64,000 bases of DNA from Corynespora cassiicola (GCA_022059125.1 JAEUWY010000023.1:558001-622000); one strand, 5' to 3'; shown: positions 21,642 to 34,441, numbered from the stretch's first letter. Numbers and translations: made by a program. Notes: a model not told the origin generated them from the letters alone.

Positions 21642-24600
21642 CTAGCTGATCTCGCTGCTGTAGCCCAGCACCTCGACCATCACGTTTGCCAGCGTCGAAA
21701 AGGTCCAGAGCGCCACCAGCCCCCACCCAATAGTCTTGTCCATCTTCCACTTGCGCCAGGGGACGGCCACCAGCAGCCCCGCCAGCGTGACCAGTAGCGT
21801 AGCCCCAGATATCACCAGCGTCGTGCTGACATCGATGTGGTAAGGCTTGAACCTGATCGGCCGGTCCGGGTGCTTTGCATGCGATTTTCTCTCGCCCTTG
21901 ATGGTGATGTAGCACCCGCTGATGCCAATCCCGAGCAGGATATTGAGCATAGGGCCGCCAAAGCATGCCGACAGCGCCATGATCGGAAATCCCAGGCGTG
22001 CCACCGTGATGTCTGCCACCAGGTCCCCCAACGAGTTGCCCACGGCGAAAATGGTGAGCCCAAGAATAGCATCGCTCATGTTCAGAATCACCCCGAGCGT
22101 CTTGAGCACCCCCACCACCTCGTTGGCAATGGAGCTGATCCACGCAATCGAGACAACGAACCCCAGAAAGCACAGCACCGTACGCCAGCGCGGTGGCCGG
22201 GTAGGCGTCGTGGTAGTAAGCAAGACTGCAAGTATACACAAGGAAAAGAGCAAGGAGTACAACGTCGGCCGGATCAGAGCACGAGGGTACTCGACCTCTG
22301 TGTTGGCCCAAACAATAAGCACAATGAAGAAGGGCGCAGTAAAGGCCTGCAGGATGACGAGCCACCGGTTCCAGCTTTTCGGCTCGGAGGGTTTCGGATC
22401 GCTGGGGATTTGTTCGGGCGAATGCATGATGTTGTCCTCGGTAATGATGGACAGCTGAGGTGGCTGCCCTGCCGACGCTGAGGCAGCGCTCGTTGACCTG
22501 GCATGCGTACTGCCCGGCTTGCTGACCGTGGCTGAGGGCTTGTGTTTAGGAGGCACAATCCCCGAGGGGCTACCTGGTTCCAGCAGACTAATTATGCTCT
22601 GCTGGTGGTGATGGTGGCTGCCCCCAGGAACAGGCGTCAACGAGCCAGGCAAAGTGATGCTGGGTGAAAGGAGTCCGTCATCACTGTCGTCATCCTTCTG
22701 GCTTTCTACCACAGGGAGAGTGATCGTCAACAAGAAGACGCTGGGCGCAGCGACAACACCGAGCATCTTCTCCCATATGTTCTTCTCATTCCAATTGTCA
22801 AGCGTTGGAAATAAGGTTGAAAGAAGCACCCGCGGTGCAGGGAGTAGCCTAGATGGCCACCACCGAGGTGGTTTCAAGGTATCCCTCGCCGCATGGAACG
22901 GATCGACCGGGAACAGCGATTCAGGCGAAGCGCTCGGGGACGGCAAGCGAAGACTCGGTGCCCTAGAAGAGCTATGGGCAGAGAACGGGTAGTCGGTATA
23001 AACGGGGAACGGGATCGGAGGGGATGACGCGCCGGGAACCGTGAGCTTGAGCTTTCTTTGAGAAGAAGCTCGACTGGCCCCCGGTACTGGCGACGAGAAG
23101 GGGCTGGGGCTTGCTGTCCCTTGACGTGCTGGCTGCGAGCCTCCAAAACCATCGTTGTCTGGCGGTGCTAATCTGTCTGGAGAAGGATGTCTCACCGTCG
23201 CTGGATTTGGAGTGGTTGGTCTCGAGCCACGCTCGGAGGGAGGAGGTGATAGCGAAATCGTGGGAGAAGGCGGTGGTCGCTGAGTGTCCATCAAACGACT
23301 TCGCTCCAACTCGGGCGATGGCGGCGCAAAATCAATACTGGGAATCGCAGTTGTGAGGATACTCTCTGGATCATGGCGCGTGCGTTCCATGTCGTTAGTA
23401 GAGACGGCACGAATTCGGTTGCCCATCTGTCTGTGCGCATCAATAGATGGCCTGTAGAGAAGTGGAGATCGGTCCGTTGCATCCGATACAATGTCGTAGG
23501 GAGGTCGAGGCGCAGGGTCGGTCGTGGTGGAGATGAGATCCTGCTGCTGAGCCGACGTAAAGGTGGGATCATCAGAGTAGCGACGGAGACTGATAGGCAT
23601 CGAAGTGATGTTCCTCGACTTTTGCAGTGCAGATAAAACAGCGCGGAACTCGAGTGCGCCGACCAAGCTGGGCCTGATGGGAGTATGGGTGTTTCTGCGT
23701 GAGCCGAGCGTTGGCCTCCGCACGCGCATGTTGTCGTTGAGTTCCCCAAGCCATCGATCGCGGGCCTGTTCGTTTTCGTCCTCTTCCAGCGAACCTCCAC
23801 CAGAACCCGCACGTTCGAGGGCGTCAAAATCATCGGTAGAGGGGCCACGCACGGAGTTTCGACTTTCAGCTGCAGGACCATCCTCGTCGTCAAAATATTC
23901 TTGGGGTACTTCCTCTTCTTCGCCGCCGGGGAAAATGTAGTGACTCCGCATAGTGGCTGCTCGTAGTCTCCTGGCCTTTCGTCTACCAAGCCACCAGTGC
24001 CAAACCATGACAAAGCCGACATAGAATATGTAGAAGCCGACCATTGTGGCCGATTCCCATAGCGACAGTTTGCCATCCCAGATGAAGAGCATGCTGAAAC
24101 AGGCAGCCACTATGAAGAAGCCTACATCTCTGATGAAGCTCTTCCGGGCGACTTTGAATGGGCGAACTATAGCCATGGATCCAGCCACGACCGCAGTGAT
24201 AAAGCAGGCTGCGCCAACCAGCTCTCCAATCGCCAGACTGGCGGAGTGTGTGTTGAAGGCAGCGAAAGTCGAGAAGACATCGGGACTACCGTTGCCAAAA
24301 GCGAGAAAGGTCACGCCGGCCATGCTCTCGCTCATGCCCAACAAGTTCGCAATTGTGCTTAGGTTGACGCAAAAGAAGTCGCTTGCAGCAATCCCTATGG
24401 TACTGAAGAGGAGGGCGAGCCATAGTACCAGGATGACGAACGCGACGGGCTTAGCATGTGGCAGGCGGCAGTAGTAGAGCGAGAGGTAGGAAAAGATGCC
24501 CGCCTCTTCGTCGGGGCAGTTGGCCAGCACGAAGGCGCACTGATCGGCGGCGCGGTGCACTAGGTGACACTGCAGAAGTTCAAGTTAGCCAAAGGTGCAC

Positions 24601-24844
24601 GATACAGTGCTTGGTGTTGTTGGTCCATGTGTACCTCTAGGTCCTCAGACATAAGATCCCTTTTGGCCGGAGAGGTGCCAGAGGTGCCAGAGGCCTTTCC
24701 TGTCGCATGCAACTGGCCATTCTTTGCCCATGCCAACAGCGATATTATGGATATGACGAGAAGGGTAAGGGCGAACGGTCGCGCGGAGTACCGGCGGCGG
24801 CGGCGCAAGCCGCTGTTAGGCGGGGGTGGAGGCTGCATGTCCAT
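21642..24844 (-). CDS. cation/calcium exchanger of the NCKX/NCLX (CaCA) superfamily
   Basis: Two exons (24844-24635 and 24569-21642) with a 65-base intron containing the branch-like CTAAC encode 1045 residues. The first exon gives MDMQPPPPP, basic residues and one hydrophobic helix (LTLLVISIISLLAWA) acting as signal or anchor. Exon 2 opens in the conserved luminal cysteine segment (CAFVLANCPDEEAG). The first alpha repeat carries FLAFGNGSPDVFS (about 160-172) and the second FAVGNSLGDLVAD (about 911-923), each within a hydrophobic multi-helix bundle. A roughly 500-residue hydrophilic Ser/Pro-rich loop separates the halves, as in fungal members. The protein exchanges Ca2+ against a monovalent cation across an internal membrane (vacuole, ER or mitochondria, not resolvable). 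It is divergent from the condensin gene across 690 bases. Confidence 0.93.
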
Positions 24845-25534
24845 GGTGCAGGGACATTTTACGGCGGAACAGCAGACGGGAAGATGGATAGGTGCTTCGT
24901 GCGGGGTCAAGATAGAGGCGCGCGTGTCGGGTGAGTGCTGGGTTTGTGCTGTGATGCCAAAGTGCTGTCGTGGCGCAGAGGACCGAGGGGTTCGGGGATG
25001 TCGTGTGCAGCTCTACAAACAGCGGCAGGTATGGCAGACAGGGCGCAATAAGAATGAGTGCGAGCGAGGGATCAGCTGGGACAATCGCGATCAGACAGCG
25101 ATCAGCCTGGGACGAGTCGACGCGGGCGCGGAGCGGGAGCGGAATCTCGAGACATTTCTACCGTCGGACGCTTGCGTAGGTTAAGCGTTGGTCAAGCGTT
25201 GCGCAGTATGGCTGTGGCGCAGGCGCTTTCAAGTGCGGAGCCACAGCAGCAAACCTTGGAAGCCTGTGGCGATGGCAGGACGTCGACGATTACCAGGGCG
25301 AGGGGGCGACTGTTTGAGAGCCTAGTGGCTAGGTAGCGTACCGAGGAGAGAGCCAAGGCCCGTCCGTCACATGCGTCGCGTCCCAATTGGCGCTACGCTG
25401 CTGTCTGTCACGTGCCCGGGCGCCACCGCCGCCGACGCCGCCGAGCCCTTGTTTTGGCTTTCCGATTCGGGACGCGGACGCAAACAAACACCAAACCCAC
25501 CGCCCACAGCCCCGACGGCACCCACCCCGCCACG
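24845..25534. promoter_or_regulatory. divergent promoter, exchanger and condensin genes
   Basis: 690 bases between opposite start codons with no gene. It should hold both promoters. I see no clear TATA element or regulator motif that I would defend. Confidence 0.55.
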
Positions 25535-28011
25535 ATGCCGCGATCGAGCACAAAGCACAGCGTTGCCGCGACGCCGCAGAAGCAGGCCATCAAGTGAGTC
25601 GTGCCTTCGCGCTTCCCTGGTCCTCGCGCGCCGCTGACCTTCGGTCCAGAGTGCCCTTGAACGACGACCGCCAGGAAAAAGCGAACCGCCGCCAGGCCTT
25701 CCACGAAGCCCAGCGCAATTCCATCAGAGCCTCTGCCACCCCGCACCGGAGCCGAGTATCGCTTGCCGGATATGACAGCCCTCACACCCCATCCGCCGAC
25801 CAGGACGGCATGCCCAACGTTGCCGGAACCGCCGTCACGCCTATGAAGCGTGTCATGCCTTTGCTGGCCAACTTCGAGGAGTGGATGAAGCTCGCCACAG
25901 ACAACAAGATCAATGCGACCAATTCGTGGAACTTCGCCTTGATTGACTATTTTCATGACATGTCCCTGCTAAAGGAGGGCGACGGCGTCAACTTTCAGAA
26001 AGCCAGTTGCACCCTGGACGGATGCGTCAAGATCTACACTAGTCGTGTGGACAGCGTTGCGACAGACACCGGAAAGTTGCTGAGTGGCTTGGCCGAGAGT
26101 GGTAACAAGAAGCGCCGCGGGGAAGATGTCGAGGGCGACGACGAAGACGAAGACGGCGAGGAAGGCGAGGACGGCCAGAAGAAGCGGAAGAAGCGGGCGG
26201 CTCGCTCAGCTGAAGCCACGCTGGCCACATCATTTTCTCAATTGCAGAACAAGAAGATGGAACTTGAGTTCTCCGTGGATCCTCTGTTCAAGAAAGCCTC
26301 TGCCGACTTTGACGAGGGTGGCGCCAAAGGTCTCCTTCTGAATCACCTCGCCATCGATTCCACCGGTCGTATTGTTTTTGATAGTAGTGATGATGCCAAT
26401 GACGCATCAATGGAAGACACACGGGTAACCCCTGCTCCAGAGGAGGCTGAAGAAGAGGAAGAAGCACACGCCGATGTCCCCATCGACATTTCGGGGTTGG
26501 CCGCCAAATACTTCCCTGATCTAGCACAGCTTGACGACCAGGACGTCTGCCCTTCGTTGAAGACGTTGGATTTGGGCGATTCAAACGCCACCATGGACCT
26601 CCCATTCCTCAAAGCGCCAGACGATTGGCGGCAAGATGCGAAAGATCAAGACAATGATGCGGCCGAACAGTCCGGCTTGTTCCTCGACGAAGATAACAAC
26701 ATGGGCTTCGATGACGACGACGACATCAACATGGGCGGATTCGACTTGCCTCCTGAGACTGGCTTTGGAGAGGGTGGTGAGGTCTGGGCGCGAGAGGCGG
26801 CACGCGATCCTCAAGCCCGGGTTCACACCATCGAGATGGGTGAGGGTATGGAAGATGCCGGCGAAGGCGCTGATGGCGGCATGGGTATCGATGATCGTCA
26901 GTATGGCCTTTCCATAGCCCAAGGAAAAGCCGAGGAGCAAGAAAACATTCTCAGCTACTTCGACCAAGCTTTGAAGAAGAACTGGGCCGGTCCCGAGCAT
27001 TGGCGTATCAAGCGTGTCAAGGATATTGGCAAGGCTCCAACGACTACTAAACGGAAGGAAAAGGAGCCCTTTGAGATCAATTTTGCTGCGCCCATGACGC
27101 AGGCCACAGCCGATGCACTCTACACTCCCGCTACCTCGAATTCGACCATCTCGCTACCAAAGGCACAGTGGAAAAGCAAGTCTCGAAATCTTCTTCCTGA
27201 TGACAAGCATTTCAACTCGAGGCAGCTGCTACGTCTGTTCTTGAAGCCAAAGGCCCGCGTGGGCCCCCGGAGAAAGAATCGGCCGCAGCAACAACCAAAA
27301 TCCGACGACAACGTTCATGGTGAGGTTGACGAGGCCTATTGGGCAAAGAGGGAGAGTGAAGAAAATGCACTGGCAGAGGAAGAGGCTGTCCAAGGCAATT
27401 ACGACGCCGACTTCTTCCAGGACGATGGTATGCCTATGCCTGGGGGTCCTATGGACGATGATGATGACAACTTTGCCGACGCCCGCGATCACTTTTCCCC
27501 ACCAGCTGAAGATGCTGTTGGACATGCTGCTCCATTAGATGGCATAATCCCAGGTGCTCCTGAAGGCGCCTTCGGAACGCAGCTTGTCACCCAAAGCCGC
27601 CGATTCCGTCCTGAATACGTGCAGTATGCACGTGTTGCCAAGAAGGTAGATGTGAAGCGGCTGAAAGACGAGTTGTGGAGGGGAATTGGTTTCGAAGATG
27701 TGAGTACGCGATCAACTTGGGCAGAGGACTCGCCTGACACTCCACAGAACGCTTCACCACCAACACCTGCAGAGCCATCGGGAGACGTTCCACCAAAGGA
27801 TCCAGAAGACACAATTAAGTTCACCGAGGTCGTCAATAATCTACAATCCGTCTATCCCAAGCAGGCCATGTCCGAGATCTCTACATCGTATTGCTTCATT
27901 TGTGTACTACATTTGGCAAACGAAAAGGGACTTGTGATCAACAACCAGGAGAATTTTGAAGACTTGACTATCCGCAGAGACTTTACTGCCGACCTGAGTG
28001 TTGGCCATTGA
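25535..28011 (+). CDS. brn1: condensin complex kleisin subunit (CAP-H/Brn1/Cnd2)
   Basis: Exons 25535-25593 and 25650-27699 plus 27748-28011 encode 790 residues. The second proposed intron (27700-27747, 48 bases, GTGAGT to CACAG) is in frame and without stops, so a 806-residue unspliced reading is also open; its good splice signals and poor residue content favour splicing. The N-terminus has the conserved kleisin block NDDRQEKANRRQAF and FEEWMKLATDNKINATNSW, which binds the SMC2 neck. Acidic linkers follow. The middle has YFDQALKKNWAGPEHWR, and the C-terminal winged helix, which caps SMC4, has ISTSYCFICVLHLANEKGL. The protein closes the condensin ring for mitotic chromosome compaction in the nucleus. 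Family size and block order are as expected. Confidence 0.95.
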
Positions 28012-28766
28012 TGAAGTCGGCTGTCACTGTGCATCTTAAATGGGCGTTTTTGGTTATCGATTGCATGGATGAGATTACCTCATATGGACATGACTGAAAA
28101 TGACATCTTGCTTTATTGCTTTATTGTGAATAGTATGTATACAATGTGCCCGCTTCGTATGAAAATGCACCCTACGTATGCCATTCCAATAGATGTGGTC
28201 ACGTGCTTACGTGTTTTGCTTACCTAAGCGCAGATTCGCCTCGCGTCTTGGGTTCACTGCAGCACAAGGACTGCGCAATTTGCAAGGCCAATGGTTATCT
28301 TTTCCCCCATTTCTGGCCGAGAAGTGAGGCTCTTGTCGTCGTGGAATGGAGCTCTGTACGGCCGCGCCAGTAATTCTGCTATGGCGACGCGTCCATGGAG
28401 GACTACTAGTCCTTCAAATTGTGTCTCTATCTGATCAACACTCCACAACATTTGCAACTCACTAACTGAAAGCCTGTGGAAGGAACACTTAGGGCAAGAT
28501 AATTATTCAAATCAGTTCCTATTTCCCCCAGTATCCCTATCTGGTCCTGCGAGTCCACTTCACTACCAGGTACATCTTTATACCATAGATGCCAACATGG
28601 AAAGAGTGAAAAGGAAAGGGCTTGAGGACCATATAAAACCCATGAAATTCCATCCATACCCTCTTACGCTCTACCAAAGGTCGTATCTCGCGCGACACAC
28701 AACTTCAACCACTAACATTCTTAACTCTTAGCTTTCCTGATTCTATCTTCTCCCCAGGATATCAGG
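28012..28766. other. intergenic region, condensin to DUF6604-type gene
   Basis: 755 bases, no supportable gene. It contains the 3' region of the condensin gene and the promoter of the next gene; a TATATAA-like stretch (CATATAAAACC, 28630-28640) lies about 130 bases before the next start codon. Confidence 0.45.
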
Positions 28767-31700
28767 ATGGACTACTACAAACTGAACGAGCTTCCCGAGA
28801 CTTACAAGCGCTGCAAAGCATTTACTAAAGATTTCCAGAAATGGCTTTCGAAGGAGATGGTACAGCGTCAGATTGACCCCAAACAGTTCCAGAGAGCGCA
28901 CGGATACGACGGCAAGGTCAAGAAGCAAGGCTATATTCCCATCAATGCGATGTTGACGATAGCAAAAGAGATTGTGCAGTCTGGTGTGCCACTCACAGAT
29001 ACTTCTGGACTGCGCGATGCTACAGATGCCATTCGTCTACGGAGGGAGGTTTTGCAATTCTATCGCCTCAAGAACAAGGACGACGATGGCCACAGGCATA
29101 TCATTGATGTCCTAGCCAACGTTCTGGATGTCTTCAACCAAACTAGGGAATCTCAAAGGCAGTTTGCTTGCGAGCATGACATCGTGGATGAGACACCAGT
29201 CCATATTTTCGTCCATTTCCCCGATAGAGAAGAAATAGATGATGCGGATGACGAATTCAGTCTACAAGAAGCTCAGACATCCCATGCCTCAAAAGCGCCC
29301 AAAAAAGCTCATGCACCAGTGGCAAACCCTTTAGCTGATTTTGAACTACAGTTGGAGCATGAATTCCAGGTTCTTTGCTTCCTCTATGACTTCAACCAGC
29401 TTCGTCAAGTTGCCAGATCGGTGTGGATCGACTACAAGGAGCGCAAAGTAGAGCTACTAACCGCTTCCACTATCACTGATCTTGCCCAAGCAATCATTCA
29501 GCAGCGGGTTGCTGGCCTGATTGACGAATTGCAAAGCGATGGAGAAGACCGCACCCTTTGGGAAATCATCAGGAAGCTGTTCCTACTCATGATAGCCGAG
29601 GGCGCGCCGGCTCCAGATGATGCCGCATGCGCAAACGAGGAATGGCGCTCGCTAAATCCTCAGATATACGACCTTCTTTGCATCGAGCCTCTTACTGAAT
29701 TGGATGCTTGGTGGACGCATAGAAACAACGACACTGCAAATACACCACAGTCCCCTCACGCAGGATCCCGGCACTTTTCATTTCTCGCCCACTTCGATCG
29801 CATCCGTAATTTAGAGCTGAAGCCACCTGCATTCGACAAATTCACGGCAGGCATGGTATCGAAAGCAGCTCCAGAACAAGAGTGGCTGGCTTTCGGCTTC
29901 CAGGTCATCATCGACGTTCAGAACATCCTGTCCAACGACACTCGGAAAGTGTTTACCGACATTGCTGAACACATTATTCGACTATCTAATCTTATGCGAG
30001 AGCACATTGAGTACGAGGATGATAGATGGGGAAGCGAGAATAAACCAGATTACATGACTGTGGGGGAGACAAAATTCTCAAACGTCTACCTTACTGCATT
30101 GCCTACGATTTTAGACTGGGTCAAACAGCTTCTCGATGAAAAGACTCCAGCTGGGATGGATCTCGAGCCGAAGTTCGGAACCCCAGTTTTTGTCAGTCTA
30201 CATCCTGTGCTGGCCGGTATCGTCGGTGGCTATTTCCACCGCATCTATCACGGCAACGCCATTTCCAAGGTGACTTGGTTCATTACTGCCCTTGCTCATT
30301 TATATAATGCTTGTCGTCAACTATTCGATATCAAAGTCTGGCCGGATCTTGAGTTCATACTCAAAATGCACGATGGGGAGCGCATTTTTGTCGGTAACGC
30401 TCCCAGCAATCCCGATTTGTTCCACTCGCGACTTGCAATCGCCTTGTGCGCGTCTTCGCGGATGTTCTCCTCAGATTACCACAAGTGGACCAGAGCCAAT
30501 TCAGAATCAAGGGATAAACGTGGTCTCAGAGTATATCTACCTCTGGAGAGCATGATTCGTGACTATTACTGCGATGCCCCACCTGACCGGTGGCTGAGTC
30601 TGCACAATCTCTTCGCTCACCTCGTCAACCTCGGCGACGAAGACAATACTTCGAAGTCTGGCGACTCCGAAATTGCAAAGCAGAGCCTAGGCGATCTACA
30701 GGTTTTTGCCTCTATTGCAGGAAAGCTGCGCCCTAAGGGATGGAAGAAGAAGATACAAAAGGGCAAAAGCCCTCGCGTATCTGCCCCAAATTTCTCTGAC
30801 GACACTAATGTACACGCTGACTCGCTTCATAGAGCAAATGCCACACTTCGGGACCATGAGCTTCATGCTAGCTTCGATTATCTGGGATTCTATCGCCGCG
30901 CCTACGAGCTCATTCTCCGCGTGCGCAAAGAAGTGCTCTGTCACTATGATCAGCGGAGTCTGCTATCAGATGATTCATCGAATTCACAACTGCTCTTTGA
31001 CTTGTTTAGGTCGCTCAAGTTTCACGAGAAAGATCCGGAGATTAAGACTGCCGGTGATGAAATCTCGGCTGATGTTAGCCCCCTCGACAAGCTAAAACAT
31101 ATATCTATGATAATGAACGAGACGATTGCGAAAGAGGGCCGAGCAGAACTTTTGTTGGCCAAACAAGCGATGAGGCGCGACCTTGACGACCACGACCTGG
31201 GAGAGTATGCACACTTCTTCGAGACCGATGAGGAAGAGGAAGAAATAAGCTTCGAACCCGAGGGAACACAGGGTACAAAGCCAGACGCGCAAGTTGAGAT
31301 CAAACCGGAAGCACGTCAGTCTCCCTATCCCAAAGTCGACCCTGCCTTTGCCACAGAGCGAATCGAAGAACATCTCGCTCCCGAAATCTCCAAATTCCGT
31401 CAAATCGTCTTGAACGGGCCAGCATACCAACCAAATACGAAGGAAGACGCCCCTCTTCCAACAATACCAGAGTCGAACGAGGAAAAGGGTGATGAACCCG
31501 GGGCTCCTCAAGAGGCAAGGAAACTTATCGTCGTCATCGCCAACGGCAAAGCCACGCTCCCCAAGCCAAACGACATCGAAAATCCCCAAGCCGAATCCGC
31601 TCCTAGCATCAAACCGGCCCCTATCATCATCGACCTAGGCTCCGGCTCCGACGAAGAATCCGACGAAGAGGTGGGCCCCGCAACCATCGGAGACTTCACT

Positions 31701-32048
31701 TCTGAAGACGAGAAAATGCCTTGTGGAGATGTCCAGCTTCCTGCCAAAGCTGAACCTGACTCTGGAAAGGCGTTTGACGCCCTAGTCACCGACTGTGATG
31801 CGGGCTCCTCACCTGCCATGTTTCCGTGCCACAGGCCCGCTAAGAAGCGCGCTCGGGTGCATCACCGCATCACTTACTATCGCGCCATCTCTCCCGCGCG
31901 CAAGACGTGCGTGATTCGCTCTCGAAAGCACGGTGTCTGCTTTTTCAAGCCAATCCATCGTGGGGGACGGAAGCATCGGGTTTTGCATGCGTGTTATGAG
32001 AGTTGTGCGTTTTGGGCTGTGGTGGAGGGTTTGAAGGCTGGTTATTAG
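28767..32048 (+). CDS. large DUF6604-type protein of unknown function
   Basis: A single uninterrupted exon of 1093 residues. The N-terminus (YKRCKAFTKDFQKWL, then LTIAKEIVQSG and VLQFYRLKNKDDDGHRHIIDVL) has the look of the fungal DUF6604 domain, which usually opens multi-domain proteins of unknown function. The central 600 residues are mostly predicted-helical with no catalytic motif I know. After about residue 810 come acidic runs (DEEEEE, GSGSDEESDEE) and a proline/lysine-rich linker. The last about 75 residues are basic and cysteine-containing, with a nuclear-localisation-like PAKKRARV and five cysteines within 65 residues. No signal peptide or membrane helix is seen. Nuclear residence is an inference from the basic tail. 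Absence of introns over 3.3 kb contrasts with neighbouring genes. Confidence 0.8.
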   Translation: MDYYKLNELPETYKRCKAFTKDFQKWLSKEMVQRQIDPKQFQRAHGYDGKVKKQGYIPINAMLTIAKEIVQSGVPLTDTSGLRDATDAIRLRREVLQFYRLKNKDDDGHRHIIDVLANVLDVFNQTRESQRQFACEHDIVDETPVHIFVHFPDREEIDDADDEFSLQEAQTSHASKAPKKAHAPVANPLADFELQLEHEFQVLCFLYDFNQLRQVARSVWIDYKERKVELLTASTITDLAQAIIQQRVAGLIDELQSDGEDRTLWEIIRKLFLLMIAEGAPAPDDAACANEEWRSLNPQIYDLLCIEPLTELDAWWTHRNNDTANTPQSPHAGSRHFSFLAHFDRIRNLELKPPAFDKFTAGMVSKAAPEQEWLAFGFQVIIDVQNILSNDTRKVFTDIAEHIIRLSNLMREHIEYEDDRWGSENKPDYMTVGETKFSNVYLTALPTILDWVKQLLDEKTPAGMDLEPKFGTPVFVSLHPVLAGIVGGYFHRIYHGNAISKVTWFITALAHLYNACRQLFDIKVWPDLEFILKMHDGERIFVGNAPSNPDLFHSRLAIALCASSRMFSSDYHKWTRANSESRDKRGLRVYLPLESMIRDYYCDAPPDRWLSLHNLFAHLVNLGDEDNTSKSGDSEIAKQSLGDLQVFASIAGKLRPKGWKKKIQKGKSPRVSAPNFSDDTNVHADSLHRANATLRDHELHASFDYLGFYRRAYELILRVRKEVLCHYDQRSLLSDDSSNSQLLFDLFRSLKFHEKDPEIKTAGDEISADVSPLDKLKHISMIMNETIAKEGRAELLLAKQAMRRDLDDHDLGEYAHFFETDEEEEEISFEPEGTQGTKPDAQVEIKPEARQSPYPKVDPAFATERIEEHLAPEISKFRQIVLNGPAYQPNTKEDAPLPTIPESNEEKGDEPGAPQEARKLIVVIANGKATLPKPNDIENPQAESAPSIKPAPIIIDLGSGSDEESDEEVGPATIGDFTSEDEKMPCGDVQLPAKAEPDSGKAFDALVTDCDAGSSPAMFPCHRPAKKRARVHHRITYYRAISPARKTCVIRSRKHGVCFFKPIHRGGRKHRVLHACYESCAFWAVVEGLKAGY

Positions 32049-34441
32049 CGGGTTGCCGTTAAGGGTGGAGGTGTGGGTAAGGTTTTGGCGGGAGTCAAGT
32101 GGAAGAGACATGTCTAGGAAATGGATCTCTTGGTGTGAGTGTGGAGTGAAAAGACCTGTTCGTATAGGTTTGGTGGATACAGATTTATATTTCAAGAGGG
32201 GTTGCGTCGTCTAGAGGGCGATTTCTTTCGTTGGAAGAGCGGTCGGATGAGCGAATCTCCATGTATTGCTAATAATTTACAGCAAATATGTTCTTTGCTA
32301 TGTAATGGGGAATTAATAGTTGGTAATTATTTGGAAGGGCTCTCAGGGAGAGGAGACCAGGAGAGCTGTTGAGGCCTAGCCATTCTGTACTTTAACCTGT
32401 AATTCCATCTTCATGATCGAGCATGTTCCTGAAAATCTATCTACTCGTTTGTACAAGACTTCAAAATCTCAACCTCACGGGGACTGAGAAAAGAACACTG
32501 CAGCAAGGATCATGGTCACAAACATGATGAACTGACAAGCTTCTTACAGAAATGCCAGCCACGGAGCAATCGCCGCCGTACAGCATTGCGAGATTTGTAT
32601 TCGATAGGATTGATTGATACCGTTTGTTGGACAATGCATCTAATCTTGTGATGCGGGTCCTTGCTCCCTGCCCACATGGTCATACATTGTCCCTCTTCCA
32701 TGGTGTTGAAGATGCAGTTGCCGTAGTCATGGACGTGCCTGCGTTTGGGGCGTGCTTCCTTCCGCACATCGAAGCAACACCTTCCTAAACCAGCAGACAA
32801 GCACCGCGCATGTGATGCCTCCTTCTATTTCTGCTTTGCAGCACAGCAAGAACGATATGCCGCCCTGCCATCTATAAAAGAAGGTCAGCCCACCCCGACC
32901 CTCCATTTCTTCTCCATGCTACTTTGCACCACAATTGTCCATTGCATCACATCGCTCTTTCATGGTGCACCTGTCTCTTCCTTTGGACCTTTGATTGTAT
33001 TGTTCTATCTTTGGACACTCAGCGCTTAAGGCGGACGTACCGCGGGCGGACATACCGCAGCACTTCATCATCGTGTCCCCCTTTCGACTCAACACTCGAT
33101 TGGTGTTCGGTCGGCCACCTCGGTCAGCGGTGGTTATTTGGATAACCTTGAAGGTTTGTCCCCTGTCTCCAAGCGGTTCTAACCCAGCTCACTTGGAGAC
33201 TGCTGACGTCTTTTCGGCTCAGAATGGACATCGATTTTTGGTCAGTGACCGCGCCGATTCCATGAACAGACCGCATCATCGCCTCAAACCCCCGGCACCG
33301 TCGCAGGCACACCGTACACATTCGGGGAATGTGATCCGGGGCCAGATGTTCGGGGGCAAGACGCCTAGCAAGGTGCGTCCCCTCGGCATTTGGCACGGTA
33401 CAATATTTCTTAACTCACGACACCTGCCCGGCGAGTGTGGACTTTTGTCTGCACCCACGACCTTCTGGCACCATACCGGCCGACATTAAAATGCCCCATG
33501 AACATACGGAGTAGCATTATTGCTTCACCGGTTCTATTAAAGTTTCAATTTGAAGCTTTGGGGCGGCATTTTTCGGGGACGCACAGGTTGTCAGCTCTTT
33601 TGCTGACGCGCAAACCTGTGCCGTTGCAGGCTGCAGATCTCACGACTTCCGGAAGCATTTGTCGATACTTCCCGCTCAGACGCGAAGCGTCATCACTGCG
33701 TGTTGGTCTTCGATCGCCGGACTCGTCTTCCGTCCTGCTCAATTCGTCAGCGCCGCTCGCATTTTGGTGGGAGGACTTATCGATCGGTTGTCGGTTCTGG
33801 GTTTGCAGTGGTTGCGCGCAGGTGCGGGTGGTAGTTGAGAAGAAGAAATAGAAAGTGCTTTGTTCAGTCAGATTATTTTTCTTTCGGTTCCATTCGTGTA
33901 GATGCTGAGTACTTTCGAATCATAGGAAGAATGATTGCATCGTGGATGCAGTACCTGCCCGTAGTTCGTTCATGGAAGGAACCAAGCACCCAAGTGATTT
34001 TCTTCCAAGCTCCCCTAAGATGATCGATGAGAGTATTAATATAGATGTCGGACGTATGAAGGAAGAAAGATGCATGGAATCGAGATTCGAAGTGCTTAAA
34101 TAGGGCAGACAAACAATTTTCACTTAGCCGACCAGACTTTCGCCGGATGTTGTTGACTTCGTCTATCACTCCCAACAACCTCATCATTAAAAATTCATAA
34201 ACAATGCGGTTTAAATTTTTACGCTAGCAGTCTACTCCAAATTCTCATTTAAACGCGGATTCTAGCAGGATCAATGAAGGTAACTAAAAAAACGTGATCC
34301 CAACGACCGAAGAAAACACCTGATTAGTATTATCAACCTCAGCAACATGACCAACAATCCAAAGTAAAGTTTCTGCTGAAATATTCTCCAAGAGATACTT
34401 TAATTTAATCTAGACTGCATGATGAGATCTATTACCGTGAA
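32049..34441. other. 2.4 kb region without a supportable gene
   Basis: Open frames reach 164 codons (32995-33489, +) but show no family character or fungal exon pattern. A TATAAAAG at 32873-32880 precedes a short hydrophobic 37-codon frame at 32918-33031, which I do not call. From about 33850 the base composition turns AT-rich toward the pseudogene at 34442. Confidence 0.5.

Noticed and set aside
32995..33489. A 164-codon plus-strand frame between the DUF6604-type gene and the pseudogene
   Set aside because: No domain and no exon structure that extends it; composition matches noncoding flanks.
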